Assembly (NCBI GenBank): GCA_031260865.1
Contig: JAISKQ010000204.1
Span: forward strand, 1-16,226
Direction of reading: 5' to 3'
Origin: Prevotella sp.
Lineage (GTDB): Bacteria; Bacteroidota; Bacteroidia; Bacteroidales; Dysgonomonadaceae
DNA: 16,226 nt
The notes under the pieces are model-generated. The model had not been told where the DNA came from. It saw nothing but the letters and a program-made list of their open reading frames with translations, and did not search any database. Every line of letters starts with the position of its first letter. The first letter of the stretch is position 1. The position numbers and the translations under genes are program-made. Shown piece after piece: positions 1 through 7,204 of the stretch.

Positions 1-288
1 TACAATATCAATCGGCTCGCTTTCTACTACCTGCGCGATGGAATCGCTGCCTGTCCAAACCTTTATGGGCAGGGAGGCTAACGCGTCTTTTACCTGTGTG
101 TATTTCTTTTCGTTCGCTACAACCACCACTTCGGGCAGGAACTCCTGAGCCTGTTTGATCAGCAGTTCCGCGTTATTATTTGCTGTAAGCGCGTATATCT
201 CAAATTGGTCAGCGTGTTCCCTGACGACATCCAGCGCCTGAGTGCCTATCGAACCCGTAGAGCCAAGTATAGCAATGTTTCGTTTCAT
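1..288 (-). CDS. dxr: 1-deoxy-D-xylulose 5-phosphate reductoisomerase (N-terminal 96 residues, cut by window edge)
   Basis: Dxr performs the NADPH-dependent rearrangement and reduction of DXP to 2-C-methyl-D-erythritol 4-phosphate, the committed step of the MEP isoprenoid pathway, in the cytosol. The reading frame runs open from the ATG at 286-288 to the window edge. It begins MKRNIAILGSTGSIG, the classic NADPH-binding Rossmann loop of Dxr (GSTGSIG at residues 9-15), followed by TQALDVVREH and the ALTANNNAELL stretch typical of the family. The full enzyme is about 385 residues, so roughly three quarters lies outside the window. It sits 18 bp behind the M23-like gene on the same strand and is probably co-transcribed with it. 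Identification is firm from the N-terminal motif; only completeness cannot be judged. Confidence 0.93.
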   Translation of the reverse strand, partial: MKRNIAILGSTGSIGTQALDVVREHADQFEIYALTANNNAELLIKQAQEFLPEVVVVANEKKYTQVKDALASLPIKVWTGSDSIAQVVESEPIDIV

Positions 289-306
289 TTTTTTTTCGTC
301 TTTTCT

Positions 307-1173
307 TTAAAAAGAAATATAGTCTTCCGGATTTACAGGATTGCCTTTGTACCAAAGTTCAAATTCGGAAAGCGAGTCTGCCGGATTATCTTTGCCGCCG
401 ACAACGGCAATGGCTTCGCCTGTCTGAACCTTATCCCCTGATTTTTTCAGAAGGGTTGTATTGTTTTTATAAATCGAAATAAATCCGTTCTTATGTTGAA
501 TCTGTATCGTATAACCGGCGTTTAAGTCATATCCCGAGAATACGACAGTACCATCCAGCACGGAGGATACGGTTTCTTGTGCCCCTACTTTCAGCGTAAT
601 GCCATACCGGTTGTTCGACGGGCTGAATTTATTGACGACAAGCCCCCGTAAAGGTTTGAAGAATACAACTCCTTCCATAGGGCTTACAGTTGCCTGTGAT
701 ATAACGGATAAATTATACCTTTCTTCTTCTTCGTAGCGTTCTATGAAAGATTTTTCCGCCTTAGACCGCATCAATAACGGATCTGTTTCGGATACTGATA
801 TGGTATCCTGTATTTTCACCGAATCTATATCAACCACCCCATTGAAAACGTTTTTCAGATTGTTTATATAAGCTTCCTGATAGTTTAATTGCTGCTGGAG
901 CGAATCGACGCGAATCGCCGACCGTAAGGCTTTTTCCCTTATTTCGGAGTCCATGTAGCCCGGCAGGTAGTAACGGATAGGGGTCGCGATAATAATGGCG
1001 GATGTGATTGTAATCAAAAAGAAAGCGAAGATCAGCAATAAAACCGCACCGTGAAATATAGACGCGTTCATCGTCCATATTTCATCTAATGTATTTCTAT
1101 TCATGACCGAAAGCCGGTATTTGAAGTGTAACCGCTTCCAGATATTATGCTTGTTCTTTTTCTTTTTTACCAT
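307..1173 (-). CDS. Membrane-anchored M23/LytM-fold protein, zinc ligands lost
   Basis: A 288-residue protein with a basic cytoplasmic N-terminus, one membrane segment (about residues 40-65), a coiled-coil-prone stretch (about 78-110) and a C-terminal LytM/M23 fold (about 170-288) that should face the periplasm. Active M23 enzymes cut peptidoglycan crosslinks with zinc held by H-x3-D and H-x-H motifs. Here the aligned positions read Arg189 and Thr193 instead of His/Asp, Asn237 instead of the YxH histidine, and Leu268 and Glu270 instead of HxH, while the scaffold around them (GDKVQTGEAIAVVGG, FELWYKGNPVNPEDYI) is well kept. It is therefore probably a non-catalytic LytM protein, perhaps an amidase activator or scaffold as known for EnvC and NlpD; that role is inference. 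From memory, an M23 gene beside dxr is common in Bacteroides. The ATG at 1171-1173 fits the membrane topology. Confidence 0.85.
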   Translation of the reverse strand: MVKKKKNKHNIWKRLHFKYRLSVMNRNTLDEIWTMNASIFHGAVLLLIFAFFLITITSAIIIATPIRYYLPGYMDSEIREKALRSAIRVDSLQQQLNYQEAYINNLKNVFNGVVDIDSVKIQDTISVSETDPLLMRSKAEKSFIERYEEEERYNLSVISQATVSPMEGVVFFKPLRGLVVNKFSPSNNRYGITLKVGAQETVSSVLDGTVVFSGYDLNAGYTIQIQHKNGFISIYKNNTTLLKKSGDKVQTGEAIAVVGGKDNPADSLSEFELWYKGNPVNPEDYISF

Positions 1174-1246
1174 TTATTCGTTTCGTTCCACACCCATTTT
1201 ATGTGGATATATTTCCACTTATATTTGTTGTACACCGACCAAACGA

Positions 1247-1254
1247 CAAATTTA
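1247..1254 (-). promoter_or_regulatory. Candidate -7 box for the M23-like/dxr unit
   Basis: The minus strand reads TAAATTTG, matching the Bacteroidota -7 consensus TAnnTTTG, about 75 bases before the ATG of the M23-like gene. I see no convincing TTTG -33 element at the right distance. Such boxes arise often by chance in AT-rich DNA, so support is weak. Confidence 0.3.
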
Positions 1255-1358
1255 ATAAAAAAAGCATATACCTCAGACAGAAGCGGGATAAGATTACGCT
1301 AAAATATCCTTTTTTTAAATATTTATTTTAAAAAGGCTACATTCTTATTTTTTTTAAT

Positions 1359-1366
1359 TATTTTTG
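1359..1366 (+). promoter_or_regulatory. Candidate -7 box for spt
   Basis: TATTTTTG matches the Bacteroidota TAnnTTTG box and would start a transcript near 1373, giving a leader of about 70 nt before the spt ATG. No clear TTTG -33 partner lies upstream; the flank is a run of A and T. The 271-bp divergent region 1174-1444 holds this site and the opposing one near 1247, and I see nothing else convincing in it. Confidence 0.33.
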
Positions 1367-1444
1367 CAGCCTGCATTTTTGTGGAATTAAGTATCATAAA
1401 GCAAAAAGCAGCTATCATAATACACTATTTGTTATAAGTTAAAT

Positions 1445-2650
1445 ATGAGTTTATTAACTGATAAATTGTATAAGTTCGACGCGGCAAGAATTACACGCGC
1501 CGCCGGTATTTACCCTTACTTTAGAGCAATCCAAAGTGATCAGGACACCGAGGTTATCATTAATGGAAAAAAGGTTTTAATGTTCGGTTCAAATGCCTAT
1601 TTGGGACTGACCAATCATCCAAAGGTAAAAGAAGCGGCTATAAACGCCACCAAGAAGTATGGGACAGGCATGGCCGGTTCCCGCTTTTTGAATGGTACAT
1701 TGGATATTCATGTGGAATTAGAGAAAAAACTTGCCAAATTTGTTGGAAAGGAAGACGCTATTGTTTATTCCACAGGTTTTAATGTAAACCAAGGCGTCAT
1801 ATCCTGTGTTACAGGACGCGAAGATTATATCTTGTGGGATGAACTTGATCATGCCTCCATCATCGAAGGAGCCAGGGTTGCTTACTCCACCAAGTTGAAG
1901 TTTCGCCATAATGATATGGAATCTTTGGAAAAACAATTGCAAAGATGTGAACCGGATAAAGTAAAACTTATTGTTATAGATGGCGTTTTCAGCATGGAAG
2001 GCGATATAGCCAATCTTCCCGGAATCGTAAAACTGGCTAAAAAATATAACGCGAGCGTCATGGTGGACGAAGCGCACAGCCTTGGCGTGCTCGGAACCAA
2101 TAACAGCGGAAAAGGTCTTGTGGAACAATGCGGACTTATCGATGACGTGGAACTGATAATGGGAACTTTCAGTAAGTCGTTAGCTTCATTGGGCGGTTTC
2201 ATCGCCGGTAATGAAACTATACTTGATTACTTGCGCCATAATTCCCGTTCGTATATTTTTACCGCGAGCGCTACTCCTGCCGCTACTGCTGCAGCGAGCG
2301 CCGCTTTGGATATTATCTTGACCGAACCCGAAAGGATAGCCGCGTTGTGGGATATAACCCATTACGCTCTTGACGGATTCCGCCAGATGGGATGCGAAAT
2401 AGGACATACCGAAACTCCTATTATTCCGTTGTTTATCCGCGATAATGAGAAGACATTTATGATTACTAAAAAGCTTTTTGAAGAAGGCGTGTTTGTAAAT
2501 CCTGTGGTATCTCCGGCTGTTGCTCCTGCCGATACATTGATTCGCTTCTCATTGATGGCTACTCATACCAAAAAACAAGTGGATTATGCCCTTGAAAAAA
2601 TTGAGAAATTATTTAAAAATATGGGTGTATTATCTGAAACGAAAGCCTGA
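1445..2650 (+). CDS. spt: Serine palmitoyltransferase (alpha-oxoamine synthase, PLP-dependent)
   Basis: A 401-residue cytosolic class II aminotransferase-fold enzyme. It condenses L-serine with a long-chain acyl-CoA (palmitoyl-CoA or a branched relative) to a 3-keto sphinganine, the first step of sphingolipid synthesis in Bacteroidales. Visible landmarks are the substrate-entry segment GSNAYLGL (48-55), GTGMAGSRFLNGTLDIH (73-89), the PLP-stacking His136 in DELDHASI, VDEAHSLG with Asp208 and His211, and the PLP Schiff-base Lys244 in GTFSKSLASLGGF. Length and sequence agree closely with the Bacteroides thetaiotaomicron Spt as I remember it, notably NDMESLEKQLQ, DGVFSMEGDIANLP and the C-terminal RFSLMATHTK. 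Glycine C-acetyltransferase (Kbl) and BioF are the related alternatives, but the resemblance to Bacteroides Spt favours sphingolipid synthesis. The gene is monocistronic or nearly so, ended by the hairpin at 2691-2728. Confidence 0.9.
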   Translation: MSLLTDKLYKFDAARITRAAGIYPYFRAIQSDQDTEVIINGKKVLMFGSNAYLGLTNHPKVKEAAINATKKYGTGMAGSRFLNGTLDIHVELEKKLAKFVGKEDAIVYSTGFNVNQGVISCVTGREDYILWDELDHASIIEGARVAYSTKLKFRHNDMESLEKQLQRCEPDKVKLIVIDGVFSMEGDIANLPGIVKLAKKYNASVMVDEAHSLGVLGTNNSGKGLVEQCGLIDDVELIMGTFSKSLASLGGFIAGNETILDYLRHNSRSYIFTASATPAATAAASAALDIILTEPERIAALWDITHYALDGFRQMGCEIGHTETPIIPLFIRDNEKTFMITKKLFEEGVFVNPVVSPAVAPADTLIRFSLMATHTKKQVDYALEKIEKLFKNMGVLSETKA

Positions 2651-2690
2651 TGTTAGGGTAGAGTAAACAAATAATACATTTTATAAAATA

Positions 2691-2728
2691 AGAAAACCCT
2701 CTGTCCGTTAAAAGATAGAGGGTTTTCT
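2691..2728 (+). terminator. Intrinsic terminator-like hairpin after spt
   Basis: A perfect 12-bp inverted repeat, AGAAAACCCTCT (2691-2702) and AGAGGGTTTTCT (2717-2728), with a 14-nt loop. The T-rich 3' arm (GGGTTTTCTTG) gives it terminator character for spt. It ends only 16 bp before the next start codon, so it also forms the leader of the following gene. Confidence 0.75.
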
Positions 2729-2744
2729 TGTAAAGATTAAGCTG

Positions 2745-4037
2745 ATGAGAATATTACTTACTTTTTTATCCATACTATTTCTGTCGGGTACGACCTTCGC
2801 GCAGGGATATACCGTGTCGGGAGGAGCAGGTACGCCTTATTCTTACGGCGATAATCTAACAGGGACAAATATAGAGCGAGTATATTTGTTGAACGGGCTT
2901 AACGGCGCTAAGGTCAGCTATTCATCATCAGCTGTGTCGGTTGTATTCTATCGCTATCGTCAGTCGTTAGCCGACAAAGAACAAATTCCGGATTCGGAAA
3001 TATCCATCTCTTCTTCAAATAATTCCACTACTTATACAATCTCCAACCTTGCGGACGGCTATGGGTATTACGCGGAAGCAAACGGAAAATCGGAAGACGC
3101 CGTTTGGATTATCGACTATAAGTCGCGTCAGTCTTCGTTGACTTCGATAGAAGTAGTGGAGAATGAAGATAAGTGTGAAAACCTGAAATTGTTTGTGACA
3201 AAAACGGATGGCGAATTATTCTTTTATCCGAAAAACCAGAGCGGGATAAAAAGAGATATCCCTGTCAGGTATACACTTAGTTATGAGGATGCTAAATGGG
3301 ACGACGGAAAGAAAGAATTTGTGCCCGAATCACATGGCAGGAGCATGATAATAGGCACGGAAATCATTATTGACGCGCCCCTGAAAGATACAAAGTTTGT
3401 ACTGAGAGGCGACCAGTTCGCGGAATATTTCAACATCGCGAAACAGGTATCCGTCGATTACCAAGCGGCGGCTGTAAAAGGATATATAACCTCAGAAAAT
3501 GAAAATGGCTCAAATGAAGCAAACGCGGAAAACTCAGCTCCCTTCACGGTCGATTTTTATTCCCATGCAAACGATGCCGTCAGGTATTACACATGGTTTA
3601 TATACAATAGGAAAGACATGGATAATTATATTGTCCGTTATGCCGATAAGGATATAAAATATACATTCGACCAATCCGGGGATTTTGTGATAAAACTTGA
3701 AGTCGCTAACGCCGCTTCGGATTGTGTGGATACAACAAGCGTCTCTCTAAATATAGCGGATTGGAAACTCGAAGCTCCCAATTATTTTTCGCCGGGAGGC
3801 TCCACCGGCACCGAATTTAAGGTTTCCTATAAATCAATTCTCAAATTTAAGTGTACCATTTTCAACCGTTGGGGAGTCAAGATATACGAATGGAACGACC
3901 CGACAAAAGGTTGGGACGGCAGGTATAACGGCAGCTATGTAAATACCGGAGTCTATTATTATGTGATTGAATATACCTCGTCGGATGGAAAACGCCGCAA
4001 AAAATCAGGCGATATAAACGTGTTGCAAAGGAAATAA
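2745..4037 (+). CDS. Secreted protein with PKD-like domain and type IX (type B) C-terminal sorting domain
   Basis: A 430-residue protein. Residues 1-20 are a Sec signal peptide (MRILLTFLSILFLSGTTFAQ, cleavage likely after Gln20). Residues 21-240 match no family I recognise. Residues about 265-338 look like a PKD/Ig-like beta-sandwich (APFTVDFYS, YYTWFIYN, YTFDQSGDFVIKLEV). The last about 85 residues are the gliding-motility-associated C-terminal (CHU_C, type B) sorting domain: PNYFSPGG (345-352), IFNRWGVKIYEW (372-383), KGWDGRYNG (388-396), NTGVYYYVIEY (400-410). That domain sends proteins through the outer membrane by the type IX system, so the host should encode PorV/PorU/Sov-type parts elsewhere; none are here. 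The product is probably surface-anchored or released. Its job is unknown; nothing resembles a catalytic domain. Confidence 0.85.
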   Translation: MRILLTFLSILFLSGTTFAQGYTVSGGAGTPYSYGDNLTGTNIERVYLLNGLNGAKVSYSSSAVSVVFYRYRQSLADKEQIPDSEISISSSNNSTTYTISNLADGYGYYAEANGKSEDAVWIIDYKSRQSSLTSIEVVENEDKCENLKLFVTKTDGELFFYPKNQSGIKRDIPVRYTLSYEDAKWDDGKKEFVPESHGRSMIIGTEIIIDAPLKDTKFVLRGDQFAEYFNIAKQVSVDYQAAAVKGYITSENENGSNEANAENSAPFTVDFYSHANDAVRYYTWFIYNRKDMDNYIVRYADKDIKYTFDQSGDFVIKLEVANAASDCVDTTSVSLNIADWKLEAPNYFSPGGSTGTEFKVSYKSILKFKCTIFNRWGVKIYEWNDPTKGWDGRYNGSYVNTGVYYYVIEYTSSDGKRRKKSGDINVLQRK

Positions 4038-4066
4038 TATCCAATAAGTCTTTTACTCTCCCTTTT

Positions 4067-4086
4067 CCCCTCCTTTTCGGGAGGGG
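4067..4086. terminator. GC-rich inverted repeat between convergent genes
   Basis: CCCCTCC (4067-4073) pairs with GGAGGGG (4080-4086) around a six-base loop, in the 67-bp gap between two convergent genes. It may serve as a two-way transcription stop, although the poly-T tract is poor on both strands. The G-run string extends to about 4096 (GGGAGGGGTAGGGGAGG), much richer in G+C than its surroundings. Confidence 0.5.
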
Positions 4087-4104
4087 TAGGGGAGGTGGTT
4101 TACT

Positions 4105-5229
4105 TTATCCTCTCAACACCAGCAATGGGGTATCGGAGTGGAATAACATTTTCCGTGAAATGCTCGGGCTAAACATGCGGGCAAAGACATTTCGCTTGCT
4201 GGTAGTCAGAGCCAACACCTGAATATAATCATTCTTTATATATTCGTCGAGGCTTTTCAGCATGTCGTTCGTATCTATGAGCTTGTAGTCCAGATTCAGT
4301 CCCGGATATTGTTTTGTGAAATATGTTTTGATGCCTTGCAACTTTATTTCGTCCCATTGATCCGCTTTTTTTACGGCGATATGCGTCAACGAAATTCTCA
4401 TATTCTGCTGATATGGTTGCAATAATTTAATTAGCAGATCAAAAGAAATGAGGTCGCGCTGACTGAAGTTTGTGAGGAAAGCAATATGTTTTACCTCATT
4501 GAAATCATAAAACGGCGTGTTTTCGGGGATAGCGATAAGAGGGACATGTGTCATTTCTATCACTTCCGCCGTCACGCTGCCTATCAGGTCGGCGTCCTTT
4601 TGGTCTTTGCCGCGTGTGCCCATCACGATCAGCGACGGTTTGTATTCCTTCGTGAAGGTTACTATTTCTTCCTCCGGTAAACCTTCTCTTAGTACATAAG
4701 AATGGTTTACGGGTGGAAATTCGTTTTCGGAAACTTTTTTGTCAATCGTATTACAGAGCTTTTGAATGTTTTCTTTTACTTTTTCTATGATATTCTGAAA
4801 CTCTTTTTCTTCTTTGCCTTGATAGGCGAATGCCTCTGCCATCGGCAACGCCGTAGGGTAGTAGGGGTTGAAATATACATGGAGTATCTTTACTTTGGCA
4901 TTCAGCTCGCGAGCCAAGTTAAACGCTATACGGCAGGCCTTGAGGGAATAGTCCGAGAAATCCACCGGAACTAAGATGCGTTTGCGCCCATCGTCGGTGC
5001 GGTATGTTTCTTCTTCGTCGTAGCTGAAGAGGTGCCGGCTTTCGACAACGCTCAGCGCCTTGGGAAGATCCGATTGCTTGATGCGGATGCGAACTCCGGT
5101 CGATATACCGGGGTTACTGAGATCAACGTCATTGATATGAACGTCAATACTCTCGCTTTCCAGCACTTTTTTTAGAATTTGGGCTTTCTCATTCGTGTGA
5201 ATGGCAAGTGTAACTAATATATCTTCCAT
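4105..5229 (-). CDS. Universal stress protein with two Usp domains and an N-terminal DUF2007-like segment
   Basis: A 374-residue cytosolic protein if started at the ATG at 5227-5229; an in-frame TTG two codons upstream (5233-5235) is possible but less likely. Residues about 1-65 resemble the small DUF2007 'signal transducing' fold (HTNEKAQILKKVLESESIDVHI). Residues about 83-236 are a complete Usp domain (KRILVPVDFSDYS ... IVMGTRGKDQKDADLIGS). Its nucleotide-binding signature G-x2-G-x9-G-S is intact at Gly204, Gly207, Gly217 and Ser218, predicting ATP binding. Residues about 247-374 are a second Usp domain without that signature (ALTTSKRNVFARMFSPSISRKML). Usp proteins accumulate in stress or growth arrest; the target of this one is unknown. 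The gene is monocistronic, facing the T9SS cargo gene. Confidence 0.85.
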   Translation of the reverse strand: MEDILVTLAIHTNEKAQILKKVLESESIDVHINDVDLSNPGISTGVRIRIKQSDLPKALSVVESRHLFSYDEEETYRTDDGRKRILVPVDFSDYSLKACRIAFNLARELNAKVKILHVYFNPYYPTALPMAEAFAYQGKEEKEFQNIIEKVKENIQKLCNTIDKKVSENEFPPVNHSYVLREGLPEEEIVTFTKEYKPSLIVMGTRGKDQKDADLIGSVTAEVIEMTHVPLIAIPENTPFYDFNEVKHIAFLTNFSQRDLISFDLLIKLLQPYQQNMRISLTHIAVKKADQWDEIKLQGIKTYFTKQYPGLNLDYKLIDTNDMLKSLDEYIKNDYIQVLALTTSKRNVFARMFSPSISRKMLFHSDTPLLVLRG

Positions 5230-5270
5230 AGTCAAAGTATTTTAATGTTTTTTTTCATTCCTATTAGAAA

Positions 5271-5300
5271 AGAGATGAACACTTTTTCGTATTCATCTCT
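5271..5300 (-). terminator. Hairpin after the small HTH-like gene
   Basis: A perfect 9-bp inverted repeat, AGAGATGAA (5271-5279) and TTCATCTCT (5292-5300), with a 12-base loop, lies just beyond the stop codon at 5309. Read on the minus strand it is followed by TTTTC, so it is a plausible terminator for the small gene upstream and separates it from the usp gene. Confidence 0.6.
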
Positions 5301-5308
5301 CTATTTCT

Positions 5309-5563
5309 TCAGACCTCCTTCAGCTCTATAATTTTCAAAGCCTTATCCAAAATAGTGGTATCATCGAGTGAAACATACCCTCCGTCCGGTCCGGGTTCTA
5401 TATGAACGCCGCAACTTTGTCCTTTTTCGTAACTATATCCACCGAAATAATTCCAAACGGTTTCTACCGGGACTTCTAATTCTTCCGCTATTTGATGTAT
5501 GCTTCCATCAGGTAGATTGTCCTTGATTCTTCTAAGCTCTTTAAATTTTATAACTCTGCTCAT
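5309..5563 (-). CDS. Small conserved HTH-like DNA-binding protein of Bacteroidales
   Basis: An 84-residue soluble protein. Residues about 18-42 (DGSIHQIAEELEVPVETVWNYF) have the spacing of a helix-turn-helix: a helix with QIAEEL, a turn at EVP, then a recognition helix at VETVWNYF. The C-terminal half carries a GVHIEPGPDGGYVSLDDTTILDKAL stretch that I recall from short uncharacterised Bacteroidales proteins annotated only as DNA-binding. The function is not known. It could be a small regulator, but no target is visible. The ATG at 5561-5563 has a candidate promoter upstream and the gene has its own terminator-like hairpin, so it is probably expressed on its own. Confidence 0.75.
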   Translation of the reverse strand: MSRVIKFKELRRIKDNLPDGSIHQIAEELEVPVETVWNYFGGYSYEKGQSCGVHIEPGPDGGYVSLDDTTILDKALKIIELKEV

Positions 5564-5604
5564 ACTCTCTAAGTTTTAAATGGTAAATATTTAGGAATAT
5601 GTTC

Positions 5605-5635
5605 TAAAGTTATAAAATTCTTTTTTTATATACAA
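5605..5635 (-). promoter_or_regulatory. Candidate promoter for the small HTH-like gene
   Basis: On the minus strand a TTG (5633-5635) stands 20 bases before TAACTTTA (5605-5612), one mismatch from the Bacteroidota -7 box TAnnTTTG and with fitting -33/-7 spacing. The start codon lies about 40 bases downstream. The surrounding 78-bp gap separates this gene from the PAP2 gene. Confidence 0.33.
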
Positions 5636-5641
5636 TGATTT

Positions 5642-6337
5642 TTAGGAAGGAATATTGAAAAATACGCTAAAAATAGCAATAAACAGGATTGTGGCTATAA
5701 TTACGGCGATTAGTATATTTGCCCTATTCTTTGAATAGATAGGAGTTTTTAGCTGATATTCAGGTACTTTCAGTATGTATCGGCGGGAGGTTAAATAAAC
5801 ATAATAAATGATGACGCCGATGAAAGTTCCCCATATCGCTCCGCCCACGACATCCGAAATAAAGTGTACCCCGAGGTATATTCGCGAATAGGCTGTGATT
5901 GTCGCCCACAATATTAATGTAATGGTAAGGTACTTGTACCTGAACAGTAAAGACGTAAAGGCTACGACTCCAAATCCGTTCGCGGCGTGGTTCGATATAA
6001 AACCGTATCTTCCGCCTCTGTAACCGTTTACGGTATCTACAAATTGTTTGAAATCGGGGTGGTATGTCGGTCTCAACCGTTCAAAGAAAGGTTTGATGAG
6101 CTGCGCCGATACATAGTCGCAAAGAATACCTATCAGAACCGCGCATATCAGTATGAGTACGGCTTCTTTCCACTTTATTTTATATGTGAATATGATGAGG
6201 GCGATGACAATCAGAGGCAACCATATCAGTTTGCTGCCATATATCCACATGAAAACGTCCCAATAGGGGGTATGATACCCGTTGAGCCACAAGAATAGCT
6301 CCCTTTCGTAAGGTAATATTTTTTCTACAAAGCTCAT
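5642..6337 (-). CDS. PAP2-family membrane phosphatase
   Basis: A 231-residue integral membrane protein with about five to six hydrophobic helices and the three-part acid phosphatase motif: K82-x6-R89-P90, then S115-N116-H117 where many relatives have PSGH, then S151-R152-x5-H158-x3-D162. All catalytic residues (Lys, Arg, two His, Asp) are present, so activity is expected, on a lipid phosphate or diphosphate such as phosphatidylglycerol phosphate, phosphatidate, undecaprenyl diphosphate or a lipid A phosphate. The sequence alone does not decide which. It starts 33 bp after batE on the same strand and may be the last gene of the bat operon transcript. A C-terminal extra helix (about 207-228) follows the core. 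Confidence 0.88.
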   Translation of the reverse strand: MSFVEKILPYERELFLWLNGYHTPYWDVFMWIYGSKLIWLPLIVIALIIFTYKIKWKEAVLILICAVLIGILCDYVSAQLIKPFFERLRPTYHPDFKQFVDTVNGYRGGRYGFISNHAANGFGVVAFTSLLFRYKYLTITLILWATITAYSRIYLGVHFISDVVGGAIWGTFIGVIIYYVYLTSRRYILKVPEYQLKTPIYSKNRANILIAVIIATILFIAIFSVFFNIPS

Positions 6338-6370
6338 TTTTATTCGTATATCCGATTTAAAGGGTAGAAA

Positions 6371-7204
6371 TTATATTATTTCCAGCTTATCGCGTTGAAT
6401 CCAGCCGATTGTTCCGTTTTCTATTTCTATTTCTATCCAGTTGCGGTCTTCTTTTGTCACTGTTACTTTTGTGCCGGCATGCAGGATGGTTAGTTCTTTG
6501 CTGTTTAATTCGGGAGAACTGACGATGGAAGCCGACCCTGCCATAACCACAGCCGTGTCGCGGCGTTCTATCTTACTTTTTTGCCGGAATGAAAATATAT
6601 TTGCGAAGATAATGATGATAATCAGGATTATCCCGGTATAGAATGCCGTCTTTTTAATAAAGATGGATCTGCTGAAGAAAAACAGGACTAAGCCGACAAT
6701 AAACAGGATGAACGAAACAACGCCGATGGTCGCCCATGTATTTGAACTGAACAGGTTTTGTACGGCATTGAACCAAATATTCAGAAAAAATGTGTCGGCG
6801 ACAGGGATCTTATCTTCTATTTTAGTCATTATATATTCTATGTTATGCTTGGTGTCCCTGTCTCCCGGATCGAGTAACAATGCCCGTTCGTAGTTTAAGC
6901 GCGCTTTGGCTATATCATTTATTCTGAAATAAGCGTTTCCTAAATTGTAATACAGTTCGGCGGATTCCTGACCCAATGCTTTTTTGTCATTTTTTTCTTT
7001 TTCCAGCGCGTCAATCACTTTACGAAAGTCGCCTTCATTGTACATCGCCTCTATTTTATCCGTATCATTTTGCGCGACAGCTCCGGTTGTAGCCGCCGGA
7101 ACGGAATCGGTTTTTGTATTTATGGAGTCCTGCGCGTAAGACGAGGCAAATGCGAATAGTATGAACAGATATGATAATATGATTCGTTTCATGACGTCCA
7201 TCAT
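6371..7204 (-). CDS. batE: BatE: TPR protein with two membrane helices and C-terminal SH3 domain
   Basis: A 277-residue protein. Its N-terminal signal sequence ends near SSYAQ (residues 21-25). TPR-type helices span about 48-125 (ELYYNLGNAYFRINDIAKARLNYERALLLDP is a good TPR). Two membrane helices lie at about 157-178 and 186-206, and a bacterial SH3-like beta domain at about 216-277 ends in GWIQRDKLEII. TPR units bind partner proteins, so BatE is probably the periplasmic or membrane end of the Bat assembly. The first ATG (7202-7204) overlaps the batD stop as ATGA, a sign of translational coupling; an in-frame ATG at 7190-7192 would give a more ordinary signal peptide (MKRIILSYLF). It is the last of the classic bat genes here. 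Confidence 0.87.
   Translation of the reverse strand: MMDVMKRIILSYLFILFAFASSYAQDSINTKTDSVPAATTGAVAQNDTDKIEAMYNEGDFRKVIDALEKEKNDKKALGQESAELYYNLGNAYFRINDIAKARLNYERALLLDPGDRDTKHNIEYIMTKIEDKIPVADTFFLNIWFNAVQNLFSSNTWATIGVVSFILFIVGLVLFFFSRSIFIKKTAFYTGIILIIIIIFANIFSFRQKSKIERRDTAVVMAGSASIVSSPELNSKELTILHAGTKVTVTKEDRNWIEIEIENGTIGWIQRDKLEII

Noticed and set aside
1188..1218. Two overlapping small inverted repeats (CCACA/TGTGG and GTGGA/TCCAC) in the leader of the M23-like gene, considered as alternative hairpins of a riboswitch or attenuator
   Set aside because: The stems are only 5 bp, with no terminator tract and no known aptamer features.
5230..5235. TTG start of the usp gene two codons upstream of the ATG
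   Set aside because: The in-frame ATG at 5227-5229 gives an ordinary start and the extra two residues (M-T) add nothing conserved.
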